This document shows, one piece after another, positions 42,885-52,630 of a DNA stretch of 64,000 nucleotides. Origin of the DNA: Pseudomonadota bacterium (GTDB lineage Bacteria; Pseudomonadota; Alphaproteobacteria; Acetobacterales; Acetobacteraceae). The translations under genes were made by a program, and so were the position numbers. How positions within the stretch are numbered: position 1 is the stretch's first letter; the number at the start of each line of letters is the position of its first letter. Under the pieces are notes generated by a model, which saw only the letters and a program-made list of their open reading frames with translations, was not told where the DNA came from and did not search any database. The DNA lies in NCBI GenBank assembly GCA_021809435.1, contig JAKBAD010000009.1:1-64000 (forward strand), read 5' to 3'.

Positions 42885-44015
42885 GTGAAACACGAGGAAG
42901 AGTTCAAAACAGCGCTGCACGCGCTGGTCGAGGATAATCGCCAGATTCTGGCCGTGGCGCTGCTGGACGCCGATGGCGCGTGCCTGGCCGACCTCGGCAC
43001 GCCGAACATGGACCGCGCTGAAATCGCCGGCTACCTTGCCGCCCTGCTACAGCCGGGGCCGGGCGCGCTGTCGCAGCTGCGCATCAACCGTCAGGGCTTC
43101 ATGCTCTCCAACCTGCCGGGCGGTCATGTTCTGGTGCGCCAGGTGGAGCAAATGGCGGTGCTGTGCATTCTCAGCCGCGCCGGCGGCAAATTGCCTCTGC
43201 CCTTGCCCGACACCACCGCCCTCGCCGCCTGGCTCGAGCAACGCCAATCCCCCCCCGCCGCGCCGGCCCCGCCAGCAGCCCCAGCGCCAGAGGCCGCGCC
43301 GGCCCCAGTGTCCGCGCCGCCATCCACGCCCCTCATCCTGCCCGATTTCGCATCTCGCCCGCCCATCGCGGCGCCCGCGCTCGCCTCTGCCCCCGTGCTC
43401 CCCGAGGCGCCGCCCCAGCCCCCCCTTGTTCCAGCACCCGATGCCTCCGCCCTCTGGCCGCCCCCCGTGCCAGAGTTGCCCGCCTCCGAGGCCGAAAATC
43501 CCGCGCCCGCAACCTCCCCCGCCGATTCTGCGCCCATGGCCGATGACCCGCCGCCCCCCGGCCCCGTCTTCCCCCCCGAGGACACCGCCCGCATCCGCGC
43601 CCTCGCGCCGCGCATCGCCGCTCATCTGCCGGCCATCACCACGCGCTTCTACGCCGTCATCAAGGCCCAGCCGCAAATGGCCCGCTTCATCGGCGATGCT
43701 GAAATGCGCCTGCACCAGACCCACAAGGTCTGGGTCGAGAGTCTGTTCACCGGCGATTACGGCCCCGCCTTCTGTGCCCGCCAGCGTGCCATCGGCCTCG
43801 CCCACGACCATGCCGGCGTGCCCCCCTTGCTGGCCGCCGCCAGCATGGTGTTCCTGAGCAAATCCTTCGCCAATACCATCCGCGACTGTACAGATGACGC
43901 GCCCGAAGCCGCCGCCGCCCTGGCCGCGCTCAACCGCCTGCTGCTTTTCTGCCAATCCCTGATGGATGACCGCTACACCCACCTGATCGCCCGCCTCGAA
44001 GGGGCCGCCGAGTAG
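42885..44015 (+). CDS. Roadblock/LC7-like domain fused to a globin-sensor domain (1)
   Basis: 376 aa in three parts. Residues 1-100 resemble a Roadblock/LC7 domain (LVEDNRQILAVALLDADGACLADLG ... GHVLVRQVEQMAVLCIL). Residues 120-230 are a Pro/Ala-rich linker. Residues 232-376 are a haem globin-sensor (protoglobin) domain: ITTRFYAVIKAQPQMARF, RLHQTHKVWVESLFTGDYGPAF, then RAIGLAHDHAGVPP with the proximal histidine H307. It lacks the methyl-accepting, GGDEF or kinase outputs usual for globin-coupled sensors. The start is GTG 42885, with a poor Shine-Dalgarno; no internal ATG comes before residue 42. It heads a cluster with a second fusion and a solo Roadblock gene. Confidence 0.8.
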   Translation: MKHEEEFKTALHALVEDNRQILAVALLDADGACLADLGTPNMDRAEIAGYLAALLQPGPGALSQLRINRQGFMLSNLPGGHVLVRQVEQMAVLCILSRAGGKLPLPLPDTTALAAWLEQRQSPPAAPAPPAAPAPEAAPAPVSAPPSTPLILPDFASRPPIAAPALASAPVLPEAPPQPPLVPAPDASALWPPPVPELPASEAENPAPATSPADSAPMADDPPPPGPVFPPEDTARIRALAPRIAAHLPAITTRFYAVIKAQPQMARFIGDAEMRLHQTHKVWVESLFTGDYGPAFCARQRAIGLAHDHAGVPPLLAAASMVFLSKSFANTIRDCTDDAPEAAAALAALNRLLLFCQSLMDDRYTHLIARLEGAAE

Positions 44016-44175
44016 CGCCCAAACGCCAAAAGCCCGCGCTTTGGGGGGCTTTGCCTAATTAAGCGCCAAGCGCCGAGCAAGCTCGCGCCATGTTGGGCTG
44101 GAAGGCCAAAAAAACCATTAACTTACTGTAAAGCGCGCCTTCCCACCATGCCGGAATCGGCGAATAACTACGCTC

Positions 44176-45111
44176 ATGTCAGGGTTTCACAATAAATCGG
44201 GCGCCACCGCCAAAATCATCGCGGCATTGCAGAATTTGGTGGCCGAGGCCCGCGTCATCGAGGCAGCCGCCCTGGTCGGCCGCGATGGCCAGATCATCGC
44301 CCATGTCACGCGCGCCGCCGCCGGTCCCGAGGCACTGTTCGCCGCCGTCGATGAGCTGCTCGCCCCCGAGTCGGCGCATCTGCGCCATCTTGGCCAGGGC
44401 ACTCTGGGCCAGGTGGTCGAAAGCGCCGCCTCCCGGCGTGTGATGATCCGCCAGGCCGGCGCGGCCGCGCTGGTCTGCACGGTCAGCGGCGGTTATGGCC
44501 GTGGTGGGTCGCAATTGCCCTCCATCGCGGGTGCCGCCACGCGCCTGGCCGAGCTGAGCCAGCAACTGCCCCCCGTTTTGCCCAAGCCCCCCGCACAAAC
44601 CGCCCCGTCCAGCATCGCGTCTCCCGATCCATTCCCCGGTCTGCGCGTCCCCGATGTTCCAGCCTGCCCGCTCACCGCCGAGGATTGCGCCCGCATCGGG
44701 GCGCTGCGCCCCTTCGTCATGGGTGTATTGCCGGGTGTGACGCGCAAAATTTACGACGCCATGGAAGCCGAGCCGCAAATGGCCCGCCATATGCCCAACG
44801 GCACCGCGCGCCTGCGCGACATGCACATGGCCTGGCTGGAAACCCTGTTCACCGGCGATTACGGCCCCGACTTCACGCGCCGGCAGCTTCAAATCGGTCA
44901 GGCCCACCAGCTCGCCGGCATCCCTCCGGTGCTGCTGGCGGCCAACATGGCCTATCTGCGCGCCATTTTGCCGCCCGCCCTGCGCGGCGCGCTGGGGGAG
45001 GGCGTGCTGTCCGAAATCGCCATCGGCACGGTCATGCGTCTGGTCGATTACGCCTTCACCCTCATGGACACCACCTCCAGCGGTTTAATCAACCGGATCG
45101 GCGGGGCGTAA
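44176..45111 (+). CDS. Roadblock/LC7-like domain fused to a globin-sensor domain (2)
   Basis: 311 aa with the same plan as the preceding gene but a shorter linker. A Roadblock-like region spans about 12-130 (ALQNLVAEARVIEAAALVGRDGQIIAH ... RRVMIRQAGAAALVCTVS), then a short Pro-rich linker. The globin-sensor domain spans about 165-311 (KIYDAMEAEPQMARHM, MHMAWLETLFTGDYGPDF, LQIGQAHQLAGIPP with proximal H244). The globin halves of the two proteins are clearly homologous, suggesting duplication. Likely cytosolic O2, NO or CO sensing through dimeric Roadblock scaffolds; output partner unknown. Confidence 0.8.
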   Translation: MSGFHNKSGATAKIIAALQNLVAEARVIEAAALVGRDGQIIAHVTRAAAGPEALFAAVDELLAPESAHLRHLGQGTLGQVVESAASRRVMIRQAGAAALVCTVSGGYGRGGSQLPSIAGAATRLAELSQQLPPVLPKPPAQTAPSSIASPDPFPGLRVPDVPACPLTAEDCARIGALRPFVMGVLPGVTRKIYDAMEAEPQMARHMPNGTARLRDMHMAWLETLFTGDYGPDFTRRQLQIGQAHQLAGIPPVLLAANMAYLRAILPPALRGALGEGVLSEIAIGTVMRLVDYAFTLMDTTSSGLINRIGGA

Positions 45112-45222
45112 CCGTCCCGAGGGGATGTTGTTTAGTTATAACAATTCCGCTCCCCGAGGGCTCTTGCCAGAGTTGTGAAATCGGTTACGTTCAGCACACG
45201 CCAGATCGCGGGAGGAGCCAAG

Positions 45223-45588
45223 ATGCGTGAAGCTCAAATCCAGGCCATTTTGCAAAACCTCACAGCGAGTTCAGGCGAGATCGAGGCCTCGGCCCTGGTC
45301 TCGAAAGACGGTCTGATCATCGCCTCCGCCTTGGCGCCGGGCATGGATGAAGCCCGCGTCGCCGCCATCGTTGCCGCCATGCTCTCGCTGGGCGACCGCA
45401 TCGCCGGCGAGCTCTCGCGCGGCACGCTCGAGCAAATCCTGGTCTCGGCCAGCGGCGGCCATGTGCTCATCCAGCATGTGGGGCAGTCGGCGGTGTTGTG
45501 CACCATCACCAGCAAATCCATCACGCTGGGGTTGATGTTCATGAACGCCAATCATTACGCCAAGGCCATGGCCACGCTGCTGGCCTGA
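45223..45588 (+). CDS. Stand-alone Roadblock/LC7 domain protein
   Basis: 121 aa, a single Roadblock/LC7 domain: ILQNLTASSGEIEASALVSKDGLIIASALAPGMDEARVAAIVAAMLSLGDRIAGEL ... GHVLIQHVGQSAVLCTI. Bacterial members such as MglB act on small Ras-like GTPases or serve as dimer scaffolds. ATG 45223 has an excellent GGAGGAG site; the track start at 45175 is rejected. Its sequence aligns with the N-terminal halves of the two upstream fusions, so hetero-dimerisation with them is a reasonable guess. No GTPase gene is in the window. Confidence 0.88.
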   Translation: MREAQIQAILQNLTASSGEIEASALVSKDGLIIASALAPGMDEARVAAIVAAMLSLGDRIAGELSRGTLEQILVSASGGHVLIQHVGQSAVLCTITSKSITLGLMFMNANHYAKAMATLLA

Positions 45589-45636
45589 GCCGGCCGCGCG
45601 CAATTCATGCCGCGCGGGCGGGGCGTGCCTTGCGCG

Positions 45637-46008
45637 TCAGGCCACGCCCGCGCGCGTCACCAGCGTATCGAGGTCCAGCAGCCTGTTCACCAGCAGGGTG
45701 GAGCGTTGCATCATCGCGGTTTCCAGCGCCACGGCCTTGGCCTGGTCGGTGGCCAGCGCCTCCACGGCAGCCATCGATTCGGCATGAAACGCCTCATGCT
45801 GGCGCCCAATCTCGCGCCACAGCGCGGTAATGTCATCGGTGGCCAGGCGGTTCACCATGCCGGTGCCGTCGCTGTCGTACCATGTGCCGAATTTGCAGCT
45901 ATGGTGGTCGCAACAGCGCGAATGCTCAACCCCATCGGCAATCGTTCGCCGCACCATGGCCAGATAATTCACATGCTGGGTAATCGCCTGCAGAATTTGA
46001 ATGGCCAT
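45637..46008 (-). CDS. Stand-alone CZB (chemoreceptor zinc-binding) domain protein
   Basis: 123 aa with the CZB pattern: AITQHVNYLAMVRR, then CCDHHSCKFGTWYDSDG and IGRQHEAFHAESM, giving the 3-His/1-Cys zinc site. In other proteins this domain is attached to chemoreceptors or diguanylate cyclases and senses zinc or oxidants such as HOCl; here it is alone. ATG 46008 (MAIQILQAITQ) is preferred to the track start 46044 because GAAGG precedes it. It is convergent with the Roadblock-globin cluster and may be part of the same sensory set. Confidence 0.85.
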   Translation of the reverse strand: MAIQILQAITQHVNYLAMVRRTIADGVEHSRCCDHHSCKFGTWYDSDGTGMVNRLATDDITALWREIGRQHEAFHAESMAAVEALATDQAKAVALETAMMQRSTLLVNRLLDLDTLVTRAGVA

Positions 46009-46108
46009 GCCTGCACCTTCTGTTTGTCCGACAGGCGCGATCATACCGGCGGTGGCTTTGGCTGTCCACCGCGTATCAATTCCACAAATGTTTGATTTAA
46101 AACGGATA

Positions 46109-46183
46109 TGGTGGGCACAACAGGGATTGAACCTGTGACCCCCACCATGTCAAGGTGGTGCTCTACCGCTGAGCTATGTGCCC
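46109..46183 (-). tRNA. tRNA-Val(GAC)
   Basis: On the minus strand the acceptor GGGCACA pairs with TGTGCCC. The anticodon stem CCACC / GGTGG carries loop TTGACAT, giving anticodon GAC. The T-arm is AGGTTCAATCCCT, and the CCA end is encoded. Confidence 0.96.
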
Positions 46184-46237
46184 ATATCCGTGTGGGGGCG
46201 CTTAATAGCGGTACATGAACAGGGTGGCAAGAGCCGG

Positions 46238-47578
46238 ATGAAAAAAGCAGTGAGACGGTTGCGGGTGCTGCGGCGCCTGTGGGGCAACCGGGTGGCGTTC
46301 TGGGTTGGGGCGCTGGTGGTGGGCATGGTGAGCGTGGGGTTCGCCGCCGCCGCCGACTGGGCGCAAAGCCGTTTTTTCGCGATTCAGGGCCGGTTCTGGC
46401 TGGCGCCCGTGCTGCTCACGCCGCTGGGCTTCGTGGTTTGCGCTCATCTGGCGCGCGTTTATTTTCCGGGCTCGCAGGGCAGCGGCATCCCCCAGGCCAT
46501 CGCCGCCCGCCATCTCGGCCCCGGCCCCGAGCGCCAGCGCCTGCTATCGCTGCGCATTTGCGTCGGCAAAATCGGCCTCACCCTCATCGCGCTGCTGTGC
46601 GGCGCCTCGGTCGGGCGCGAGGGCCCGACCGTGCAGGTGGGCGCCGCGCTCATGCTGCAAATCTCGCGCCTGTTCGGCACCGCTCAGCAGCGCGGCCTCA
46701 TTCTGGCCGGCTCCGCGGCGGGCATCGCCGCGGCCTTCAACGCGCCGCTGGCCGGGGTGGTGTTCGCCATCGAGGAAATGAGCCGCGCGTTCGAGGCCCG
46801 CACCAACAGCCGGGTCATCACCACCGTCATTCTCTCGGGCCTCATCTCGCTGGGGCTCGAGGGCAATTACATCTATTTCGGCGTCAGCACCGCCAGCTTC
46901 GACCAGCCCCACACCTGGATGCTGGTGGCGTTCTGCGGCCTTGGCGGCGGTTTGGCCGGTGGCCTGTTCGCCCGGCTGATGTTCGAGGGCACGCTCTGGC
47001 TGCGTGGCTTCATGGCCGTCGATCCCTTGCGCCGCCAATGGCTGGTGCCGCTGGCGTGCGGCGTCATCGTCATGCTGTGCGGGCTGGTCTCGCACGGCGC
47101 CACCTTCGGCACCGGCTATGATCAGGCCAAAAGCGCCATCGAGGGCGCCAGCCTGCCAAATGATTTCTGGGCGCTCAAGCTCATCGCCACGCTGGTCACC
47201 GCCATTTCGGGCCTGCCCGGCGGCATTTTCGCGCCGTCTCTGGCGGTGGGCGCGGGGCTGGGCGCGGCGCTGGCCGGGGCGGGGCTGGTGGGGGCGGGGG
47301 CGGTGCTGGGCATGACCGCCTATTTCGCCGGCGTCGTCGGCGCCCCCATGACCGCCTTCGTCATCGTGCTGGAAATGACCGGCAATGCCGGCAACGCCAT
47401 TCCGGTCATGCTCTCGGCCATGCTGGGGGTAAGCGCGTCCAAGCTGGTCAACCGCACGCCGCTTTATCACGCCTTGTCAGAGCTGTTTCTACCGCCCCGC
47501 CCTTCTGCCCGCGTCAAACATCCTCAACCAGCTCAACCCCCTGAATCAGCTTCACCGCCTGGGCCAGCCGTGGGCTGA
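46238..47578 (+). CDS. ClC-family chloride channel/antiporter
   Basis: 446-aa inner-membrane protein of the ClC family, exchanging or conducting chloride. Signature motifs are GSQGSGIPQA (selectivity serine), GREGPTVQVGAAL, and GLPGGIFAPSLAVGAGLG. No C-terminal CBS domains. A Pro-rich tail of about 30 residues is read from DNA that also encodes the end of dnaE on the other strand (64-bp convergent overlap), so the tail may be recently extended. The start ATG 46238 is preferred; the track start at 46178 lies in tRNA-Val. Confidence 0.92.
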   Translation: MKKAVRRLRVLRRLWGNRVAFWVGALVVGMVSVGFAAAADWAQSRFFAIQGRFWLAPVLLTPLGFVVCAHLARVYFPGSQGSGIPQAIAARHLGPGPERQRLLSLRICVGKIGLTLIALLCGASVGREGPTVQVGAALMLQISRLFGTAQQRGLILAGSAAGIAAAFNAPLAGVVFAIEEMSRAFEARTNSRVITTVILSGLISLGLEGNYIYFGVSTASFDQPHTWMLVAFCGLGGGLAGGLFARLMFEGTLWLRGFMAVDPLRRQWLVPLACGVIVMLCGLVSHGATFGTGYDQAKSAIEGASLPNDFWALKLIATLVTAISGLPGGIFAPSLAVGAGLGAALAGAGLVGAGAVLGMTAYFAGVVGAPMTAFVIVLEMTGNAGNAIPVMLSAMLGVSASKLVNRTPLYHALSELFLPPRPSARVKHPQPAQPPESASPPGPAVG

Positions 47579-50500
47579 CATTATACCCCCCCGGCAGTGT
47601 GATCTCGAGCGTGCGCTCAAGGCCGGTCTTGGGCGCCAGCACCACGCGCCCCTTGCCACGCCCTTCCTGCTCCAGCAGCAGCCTTATGGGGGCCAGCGCC
47701 TCGGTGCGGTCGAGCCATATTTTTATCCCCGCCCCCGCCTGCGCCGCCGCCTGGTCCAGCGGCGTGATGTCGGAAGCGGTGATGCGCAGCGCCTCGCCAT
47801 CCATGCGCACATCGGCCGTCACCAGCAGCGCCGCCCCATCGCTCAGCAGCTCGCGCGAGCGGTTGAGCACTTCCGAGAACAACGTCACCTCGAAACTGCC
47901 CTGCGTGTCCGAGAGCGTCGCCCACATCATACGCGAGCCCGTGCGGGTAATCCGTTCTTTCCGCGCGCCCAGCATGCCGGCCAGCTTAAGCCGCGTCGGC
48001 CCCGCCTCGGCCTTGCGGGCAATGGCGCCGGCCGGCGTCACATCCAGCCGCTTGAGCGATTGCGCATAAGCATCCAGCGGATGCGCCGAGACATGAAACC
48101 CAATCGCCTCGGCCTCAAAGCTCAGCTTGTCGCCATCGGGCCAGGGCGCGGCGTCGGGCACGCGCAAAATCTCCGGCTCGCCGCCGCCAAACAGCCCAAT
48201 CTGCCCCGATGATTTCTCCTCCGCCCCCGCCTGCGCGGTGCGGATGATGACATCAGCCGCCGCGAACGCCCGCGCGCGCGAGGGCTCGATCGAATCAAAC
48301 GCCCCCGCCTTGGCCAGAATTTCAATCTGCGCCCGCGTCAGCGCCTTGGGCGGAATGCGCGCGGCGAAATCGCTCAAATCCTTGAACGGCGCGCCAGCGC
48401 GGGCTTTCACCAGCTCCTCCATGGCGCTCAGCCCCACCCGCTTAATCGCCCCCAGCGCGTAGCGGATGGCATAAGCCCCATCCTCAAGCCGTTCGAGGCA
48501 AAAATCCGCCTGCGATTTGTTCACATCGGGCGGCAGCACCCTGATGCGGTTGCGCAGCGCATCGGCGCGCAGCATGGCGATCTTGTCGGTGTTGGTGATC
48601 GAGAGCGACATGCACGCGGCCAGAAACGCCACCGGATGGTTGGCGCGCAAATAAGCCGTTTGGTAGGAGACCAGCGCATAAGCCGCGGCGTGCGATTTGT
48701 TGAAGCCATAGTCAGCGAACTTCGCCATGAGGTCGAAGATCTCGTTGGCTTTTTCTTCTGTATAGCCCTTCGCGAGCGCGCCATCGCAAAAAATCTTGCG
48801 TTGCGCGTCCATCTCCGCCCTGATCTTCTTGCCCATCGCGCGGCGCAGCAAATCCGCGCCCGCCAGCGTGTAGCCCGCCATCACCTGGGCAATCTGCATC
48901 ACCTGTTCCTGGTACACGATGATGCCATAGGTTTCTTCAAGAATATGATGGATCGACGGGTCCGGCGCCGCCCACTCCTGCTCGCCCTTCTTGCGCGCGC
49001 AATAATCGGGAATATTGGCCATCGGCCCCGGCCGGTTGAGCGCCTGAATGGCCACGAGATCCTCAAACCGGTCCGGGCGCATCTGCGCCAGCGCCGCCCG
49101 GTAGCCCGCGGTTTCAAAGGTGAACACGCCCGCCGTATCCCCGCGCGCGATCATCTCGTAAGTCTTGGGGTCATCGAGCGGAATTTTGGAAATATCGAGG
49201 CTCACGCCCTGGGTGCGCATGAAGTTCAGCGCCCGGTCGATGACGGTGAGCGTGGTCAGGCCCAGAAAGTCGAACTTCACCAGCCCCGCCTGCTCGACAT
49301 ATTTCATCGAATATTGCGTCACCAGCAAATCCGAGCGCGGGTCTTTATAAAGCGGCACCAGCTCGACCAGCTTGCGGTCGCCAATCACCACCCCCGCCGC
49401 ATGGGTCGAGGCATGACGATACAACCCCTCGATCTGCTGGGCGATTTCCATCAACCGCCCCAGCGCCTCGTCGGTGTCGCGCATCTCGCGCAGCTTCACC
49501 TCCCCCTCAATCGCCTCTTTCAGCGTCACCGGCTTGGCCGGGTTATTGGGAATGAGTTCCGCCACCTTGTTGACCTGCCCATAAGGCAGGCCGAGCACAC
49601 GCCCCACGTCGCGCACCGCCGCGCGGGCCTGGAGCTTTCCAAACGTGATGATCTGCGCCACCCGGTCGGCGCCATATTCGCCAACCACGTAGTTAATCAC
49701 CTCATCGCGCCGCTCCTGGCAGAAATCGATATCGAAATCAGGCATCGACACGCGCTCGGGATTCAAGAACCGCTCGAACAGCAGCGCATATTTCAGCGGG
49801 TTGAGATCCGTGATCCGCAGCGCCCAGGCCACCAGCGAGCCCGCGCCCGAGCCCCGCCCCGGCCCCACCGGAATGGCATGATCCTTCGCCCACTGAATAA
49901 AATCCGCGACGATCAGGAAGTAGCCCGGAAACCCCATCTGAATGATGATGCCCAGCTCAAATTCCAGCCGCTCCCAATATTGCCCATGCTCGGCCTCGGG
50001 TATGGCATTGGCGCTCAGGCGCGCGCGCAACCCCTCCTCGGCCATGGCGCGCAGCGTCTCGGTTTCGGTGGCGCCCTCGCGCACTTTCGGGCAGCGCGGC
50101 AGCAGCGGCTTGCGGGTTTGCGCCATCACCGCGCAGCTACGCGCGATCGCCAGCGTGTTGTCGGCGGCATCGGGCAAATCGGCGAACAGCGCGCGCATCA
50201 TTTTGGCGGGCTTGAACCAATGCTCTTGCGTCACCCGCCGGCGCTCTTTCTCGGCCAGCACGCGGCCCTCGGCAATGCAGAGCAGCGCGTCATGGGGCTC
50301 ATACATTTTGGGCGTGGCGAAGAAACATTCATTGGTCGCCACCAGCGGCAGATCCAACCGCTCCGAGAGCTGCAAAAACCCCGGCTCCACCGCCTCCTCC
50401 AGCGCCAACCCGTGGCGTTGCAGCTCCACCGCCATGCGCCCGGCAAAAGCCTCGCCCAAGGCGCGCAGGCAGGCCTCGGCCTCGTCCATCTGCCCCTCGG

Positions 50501-50927
50501 CCAGCAGCCGCCCGGCCGGCCCCTCGGCGCCGCCGGTGAGCAAAAACAGCCCCTCCGCATGGTCGAGCAGCTGTGCCAGAGCCACCTGCGGCTTCACCCC
50601 CTCGCCATCTGCAAAACTCAGCGAGGTCAGGCGCTGCAAATTGGCATAGCCGGCATCGTTTTGCGCCAGCAGCACCACATTATCGGGCAGCAGGTTCACC
50701 CCCGCGCGCTTCAGCCCAATCTGGCAGCCAATAACCGGCTGCACCCCCGCCTTGGTGGCATATTGCGAGAATTCCAGCGCGCCGAACATATTCGACGTAT
50801 CGGTGATCGCCACCGCCGGCATGCCATCCTCGGCGGCCAGCCCGATGATCTTGTCAGGCTTGATCGCCCCTTCCGAGAGCGAAAAAGCGGAATGGACGCG
50901 CAAATGCACGAAATCGGCGTGAGGCAT
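47514..50927 (-). CDS. dnaE: DNA polymerase III alpha subunit
   Basis: 1137-aa replicative polymerase catalytic subunit. The PHP domain is N-terminal (FVHLRVHSAFSLSEGAIK). The C-family palm has GPGRGSGAGSLVAWAL and PDFDIDFCQERRDEV (catalytic aspartates). Fingers, HhH and a C-terminal OB domain follow. The length is usual for DnaE1. It is convergent with the ClC gene and lies 39 nt downstream of truA, with which it may be co-transcribed. Confidence 0.97.
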   Translation of the reverse strand: MPHADFVHLRVHSAFSLSEGAIKPDKIIGLAAEDGMPAVAITDTSNMFGALEFSQYATKAGVQPVIGCQIGLKRAGVNLLPDNVVLLAQNDAGYANLQRLTSLSFADGEGVKPQVALAQLLDHAEGLFLLTGGAEGPAGRLLAEGQMDEAEACLRALGEAFAGRMAVELQRHGLALEEAVEPGFLQLSERLDLPLVATNECFFATPKMYEPHDALLCIAEGRVLAEKERRRVTQEHWFKPAKMMRALFADLPDAADNTLAIARSCAVMAQTRKPLLPRCPKVREGATETETLRAMAEEGLRARLSANAIPEAEHGQYWERLEFELGIIIQMGFPGYFLIVADFIQWAKDHAIPVGPGRGSGAGSLVAWALRITDLNPLKYALLFERFLNPERVSMPDFDIDFCQERRDEVINYVVGEYGADRVAQIITFGKLQARAAVRDVGRVLGLPYGQVNKVAELIPNNPAKPVTLKEAIEGEVKLREMRDTDEALGRLMEIAQQIEGLYRHASTHAAGVVIGDRKLVELVPLYKDPRSDLLVTQYSMKYVEQAGLVKFDFLGLTTLTVIDRALNFMRTQGVSLDISKIPLDDPKTYEMIARGDTAGVFTFETAGYRAALAQMRPDRFEDLVAIQALNRPGPMANIPDYCARKKGEQEWAAPDPSIHHILEETYGIIVYQEQVMQIAQVMAGYTLAGADLLRRAMGKKIRAEMDAQRKIFCDGALAKGYTEEKANEIFDLMAKFADYGFNKSHAAAYALVSYQTAYLRANHPVAFLAACMSLSITNTDKIAMLRADALRNRIRVLPPDVNKSQADFCLERLEDGAYAIRYALGAIKRVGLSAMEELVKARAGAPFKDLSDFAARIPPKALTRAQIEILAKAGAFDSIEPSRARAFAAADVIIRTAQAGAEEKSSGQIGLFGGGEPEILRVPDAAPWPDGDKLSFEAEAIGFHVSAHPLDAYAQSLKRLDVTPAGAIARKAEAGPTRLKLAGMLGARKERITRTGSRMMWATLSDTQGSFEVTLFSEVLNRSRELLSDGAALLVTADVRMDGEALRITASDITPLDQAAAQAGAGIKIWLDRTEALAPIRLLLEQEGRGKGRVVLAPKTGLERTLEITLPGGYNVSPRLAQAVKLIQGVELVEDV

Positions 50928-50966
50928 CGCAAGACTCCCAGGTCAGCGTCGAGAGTGGCGCGGGCG

Positions 50967-51728
50967 TTATTCCAGCGCAAGCGGCGGGTCATAGGCCACG
51001 CCGGTAAAATAAAGCCCCTCGGGCGGCGCGGTCTGGGCGGCCACCGCGCGGTTGCGCGCGCCCAGCACCTCGGCCAGTTTCTGGGCCGTCCACGCGCCTT
51101 CGCCCACTTTCACCAGGCTGCCCACCATGTTGCGCACCTGATGGTGCAAAAACGAGCGCGCGGCGGCCTCGATGATGATCTTCTCCCCCCGCCGCGCCAC
51201 ATCCAGCCGGTCGAGCGTGCGTAGCGGGCTTTTCGCCTGGCAGGCCGAGGCCCGGAAGGAGGAGAAATCATGGTGCCCCAGCAGCCTTTGCGCGGCCTGG
51301 TGCATGGCCTGTTCATCCAGCCTCTGGCGCAAATGCCACACGCGCTTGGCCTCCAGCGCGGGCGGCACGGCGCGGTTCGAGATGACATAGCGATAAGTCC
51401 GCCCGATCGAGGAAAACCGCGCATTCCACCCCTCCGGCGCCGGGCAGGCGCGCAGCACCACGATCGGGTGCGGCTTGAGATGAAAATTCATCGCCTCGCG
51501 CACCCGAAAGGGCGTGAAGTCGGGCAGCTCGATCTGCACGATCTGCGCCGCCGCATGCACGCCCGCATCGGTGCGGCCCGAGGCCACGGCCTCGCTCACC
51601 TCACCCCCGCCTTTCACCCGCGCGGCGGCTTCCTCCACCACCTGCTGAACCGCCAGCCCATGTTTCTGGCGCTGCCAGCCCATGAAGGGTGTGCCGTCAT
51701 ACTCAATTTCCAGCGCCCACAGTGTCAC
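50967..51728 (-). CDS. truA: tRNA pseudouridine(38-40) synthase
   Basis: 253 aa; isomerises uridines 38-40 in tRNA anticodon arms. The catalytic aspartate is in [11 protein letters not shown], with the start [16 protein letters not shown] and the C-terminal [13 protein letters not shown]. Its start overlaps the fmt stop by 4 nt. Third gene of def-fmt-truA. Confidence 0.96.
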   Translation of the reverse strand: MTLWALEIEYDGTPFMGWQRQKHGLAVQQVVEEAAARVKGGGEVSEAVASGRTDAGVHAAAQIVQIELPDFTPFRVREAMNFHLKPHPIVVLRACPAPEGWNARFSSIGRTYRYVISNRAVPPALEAKRVWHLRQRLDEQAMHQAAQRLLGHHDFSSFRASACQAKSPLRTLDRLDVARRGEKIIIEAAARSFLHHQVRNMVGSLVKVGEGAWTAQKLAEVLGARNRAVAAQTAPPEGLYFTGVAYDPPLALE

Positions 51729-52630
51729 GAGAGCCGCGCCCCCTTGGAAATGGCAAGGCCGCGCAAAAACTCAGCCGCCGCCATCGGCCCCTTGCCGGGG
51801 CGCTGCAAACGGGTCACGCGCAAAGCCCCCTCGCCGCAGGCAATGCTCAGCCGGTCATCGAGCACCGTACCCGGCGCGCCGTGCCCCTCGGCCATCTCGG
51901 CGGCCAGAATTTTGAGCACCACCTCGCCATAACAGGCCGTGGCACCCGGCCAGGGCGTATAGGCCCGTATCCGCCGCTCCAGCACCCGCGCGGGCAAGGT
52001 GAAGTCAAGCCGCGCATCCTCGCGCGTCAGCTTGCCCACATGGGTGGCCAGCGCGTCATCCTGGCGCTCGGGCGCCGAAGGGTGAGCCAATTCTTCAATC
52101 ATCAGCGCCGCCCCCATGGCGCTCAGCGCGTCATGCAGCGTGCTGGCGGTGTCTCGCGGGCCAATCGTCATCTGGCCCTTGCGCAGCATCGGCCCGGTAT
52201 CCAGCCCGGCCTCCATCTGCATAATGGTCACGCCGGTCTCTGCGTCTCCGGCCGCTATGGCGGCCTGAATCGGCGCCGCGCCCCGCCAGCGCGGCAACAG
52301 CGAGGCATGAATATTGAGGCACCCGCGTTTGGGCGCGTCCAAAAACCCTTGGGGCAAAATCAGCCCATAAGCCGCCACCACCGCGCCATCGAGCGCCAGG
52401 CTTTTAAAAAACGCCAGCTCCTCTTCGTTGCCGCGCAGCCGCCGGGGCGTGCGCACAGCCAGCCCCAGCGCCTCGGCGGCCTGGTGCACCGGGCATTTCT
52501 GTTCCTTCTGGCCGCGCCCCGCGGGCTTTGGCGGCTGGGCATACACCACCGCCACCTCATGCCCGGCGGCCACCAAGGCGTTCAGCGCCGGCACCGAGAA
52601 GTCCGGCGAGCCCATGAAGGCCAGTCTCAT
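51725..52630 (-). CDS. fmt: Methionyl-tRNA formyltransferase
   Basis: 301 aa; formylates initiator Met-tRNA. It shows [16 protein letters not shown], the catalytic stretch [18 protein letters not shown] and [22 protein letters not shown]. It overlaps def upstream and truA downstream by 4 nt each. Confidence 0.97.
   Translation of the reverse strand: MRLAFMGSPDFSVPALNALVAAGHEVAVVYAQPPKPAGRGQKEQKCPVHQAAEALGLAVRTPRRLRGNEEELAFFKSLALDGAVVAAYGLILPQGFLDAPKRGCLNIHASLLPRWRGAAPIQAAIAAGDAETGVTIMQMEAGLDTGPMLRKGQMTIGPRDTASTLHDALSAMGAALMIEELAHPSAPERQDDALATHVGKLTREDARLDFTLPARVLERRIRAYTPWPGATACYGEVVLKILAAEMAEGHGAPGTVLDDRLSIACGEGALRVTRLQRPGKGPMAAAEFLRGLAISKGARLS

Noticed and set aside
45121-45175. Possible inverted repeat around CCCGAGGGG and CCCCGAGGG
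   Set aside because: The two halves are not reverse complements of each other on inspection.
48636-51224. 862-aa plus-strand ORF opposite dnaE
   Set aside because: It is the antisense frame of a well-conserved dnaE, rich in His/Arg/Gln as shadow frames in GC-rich DNA are.
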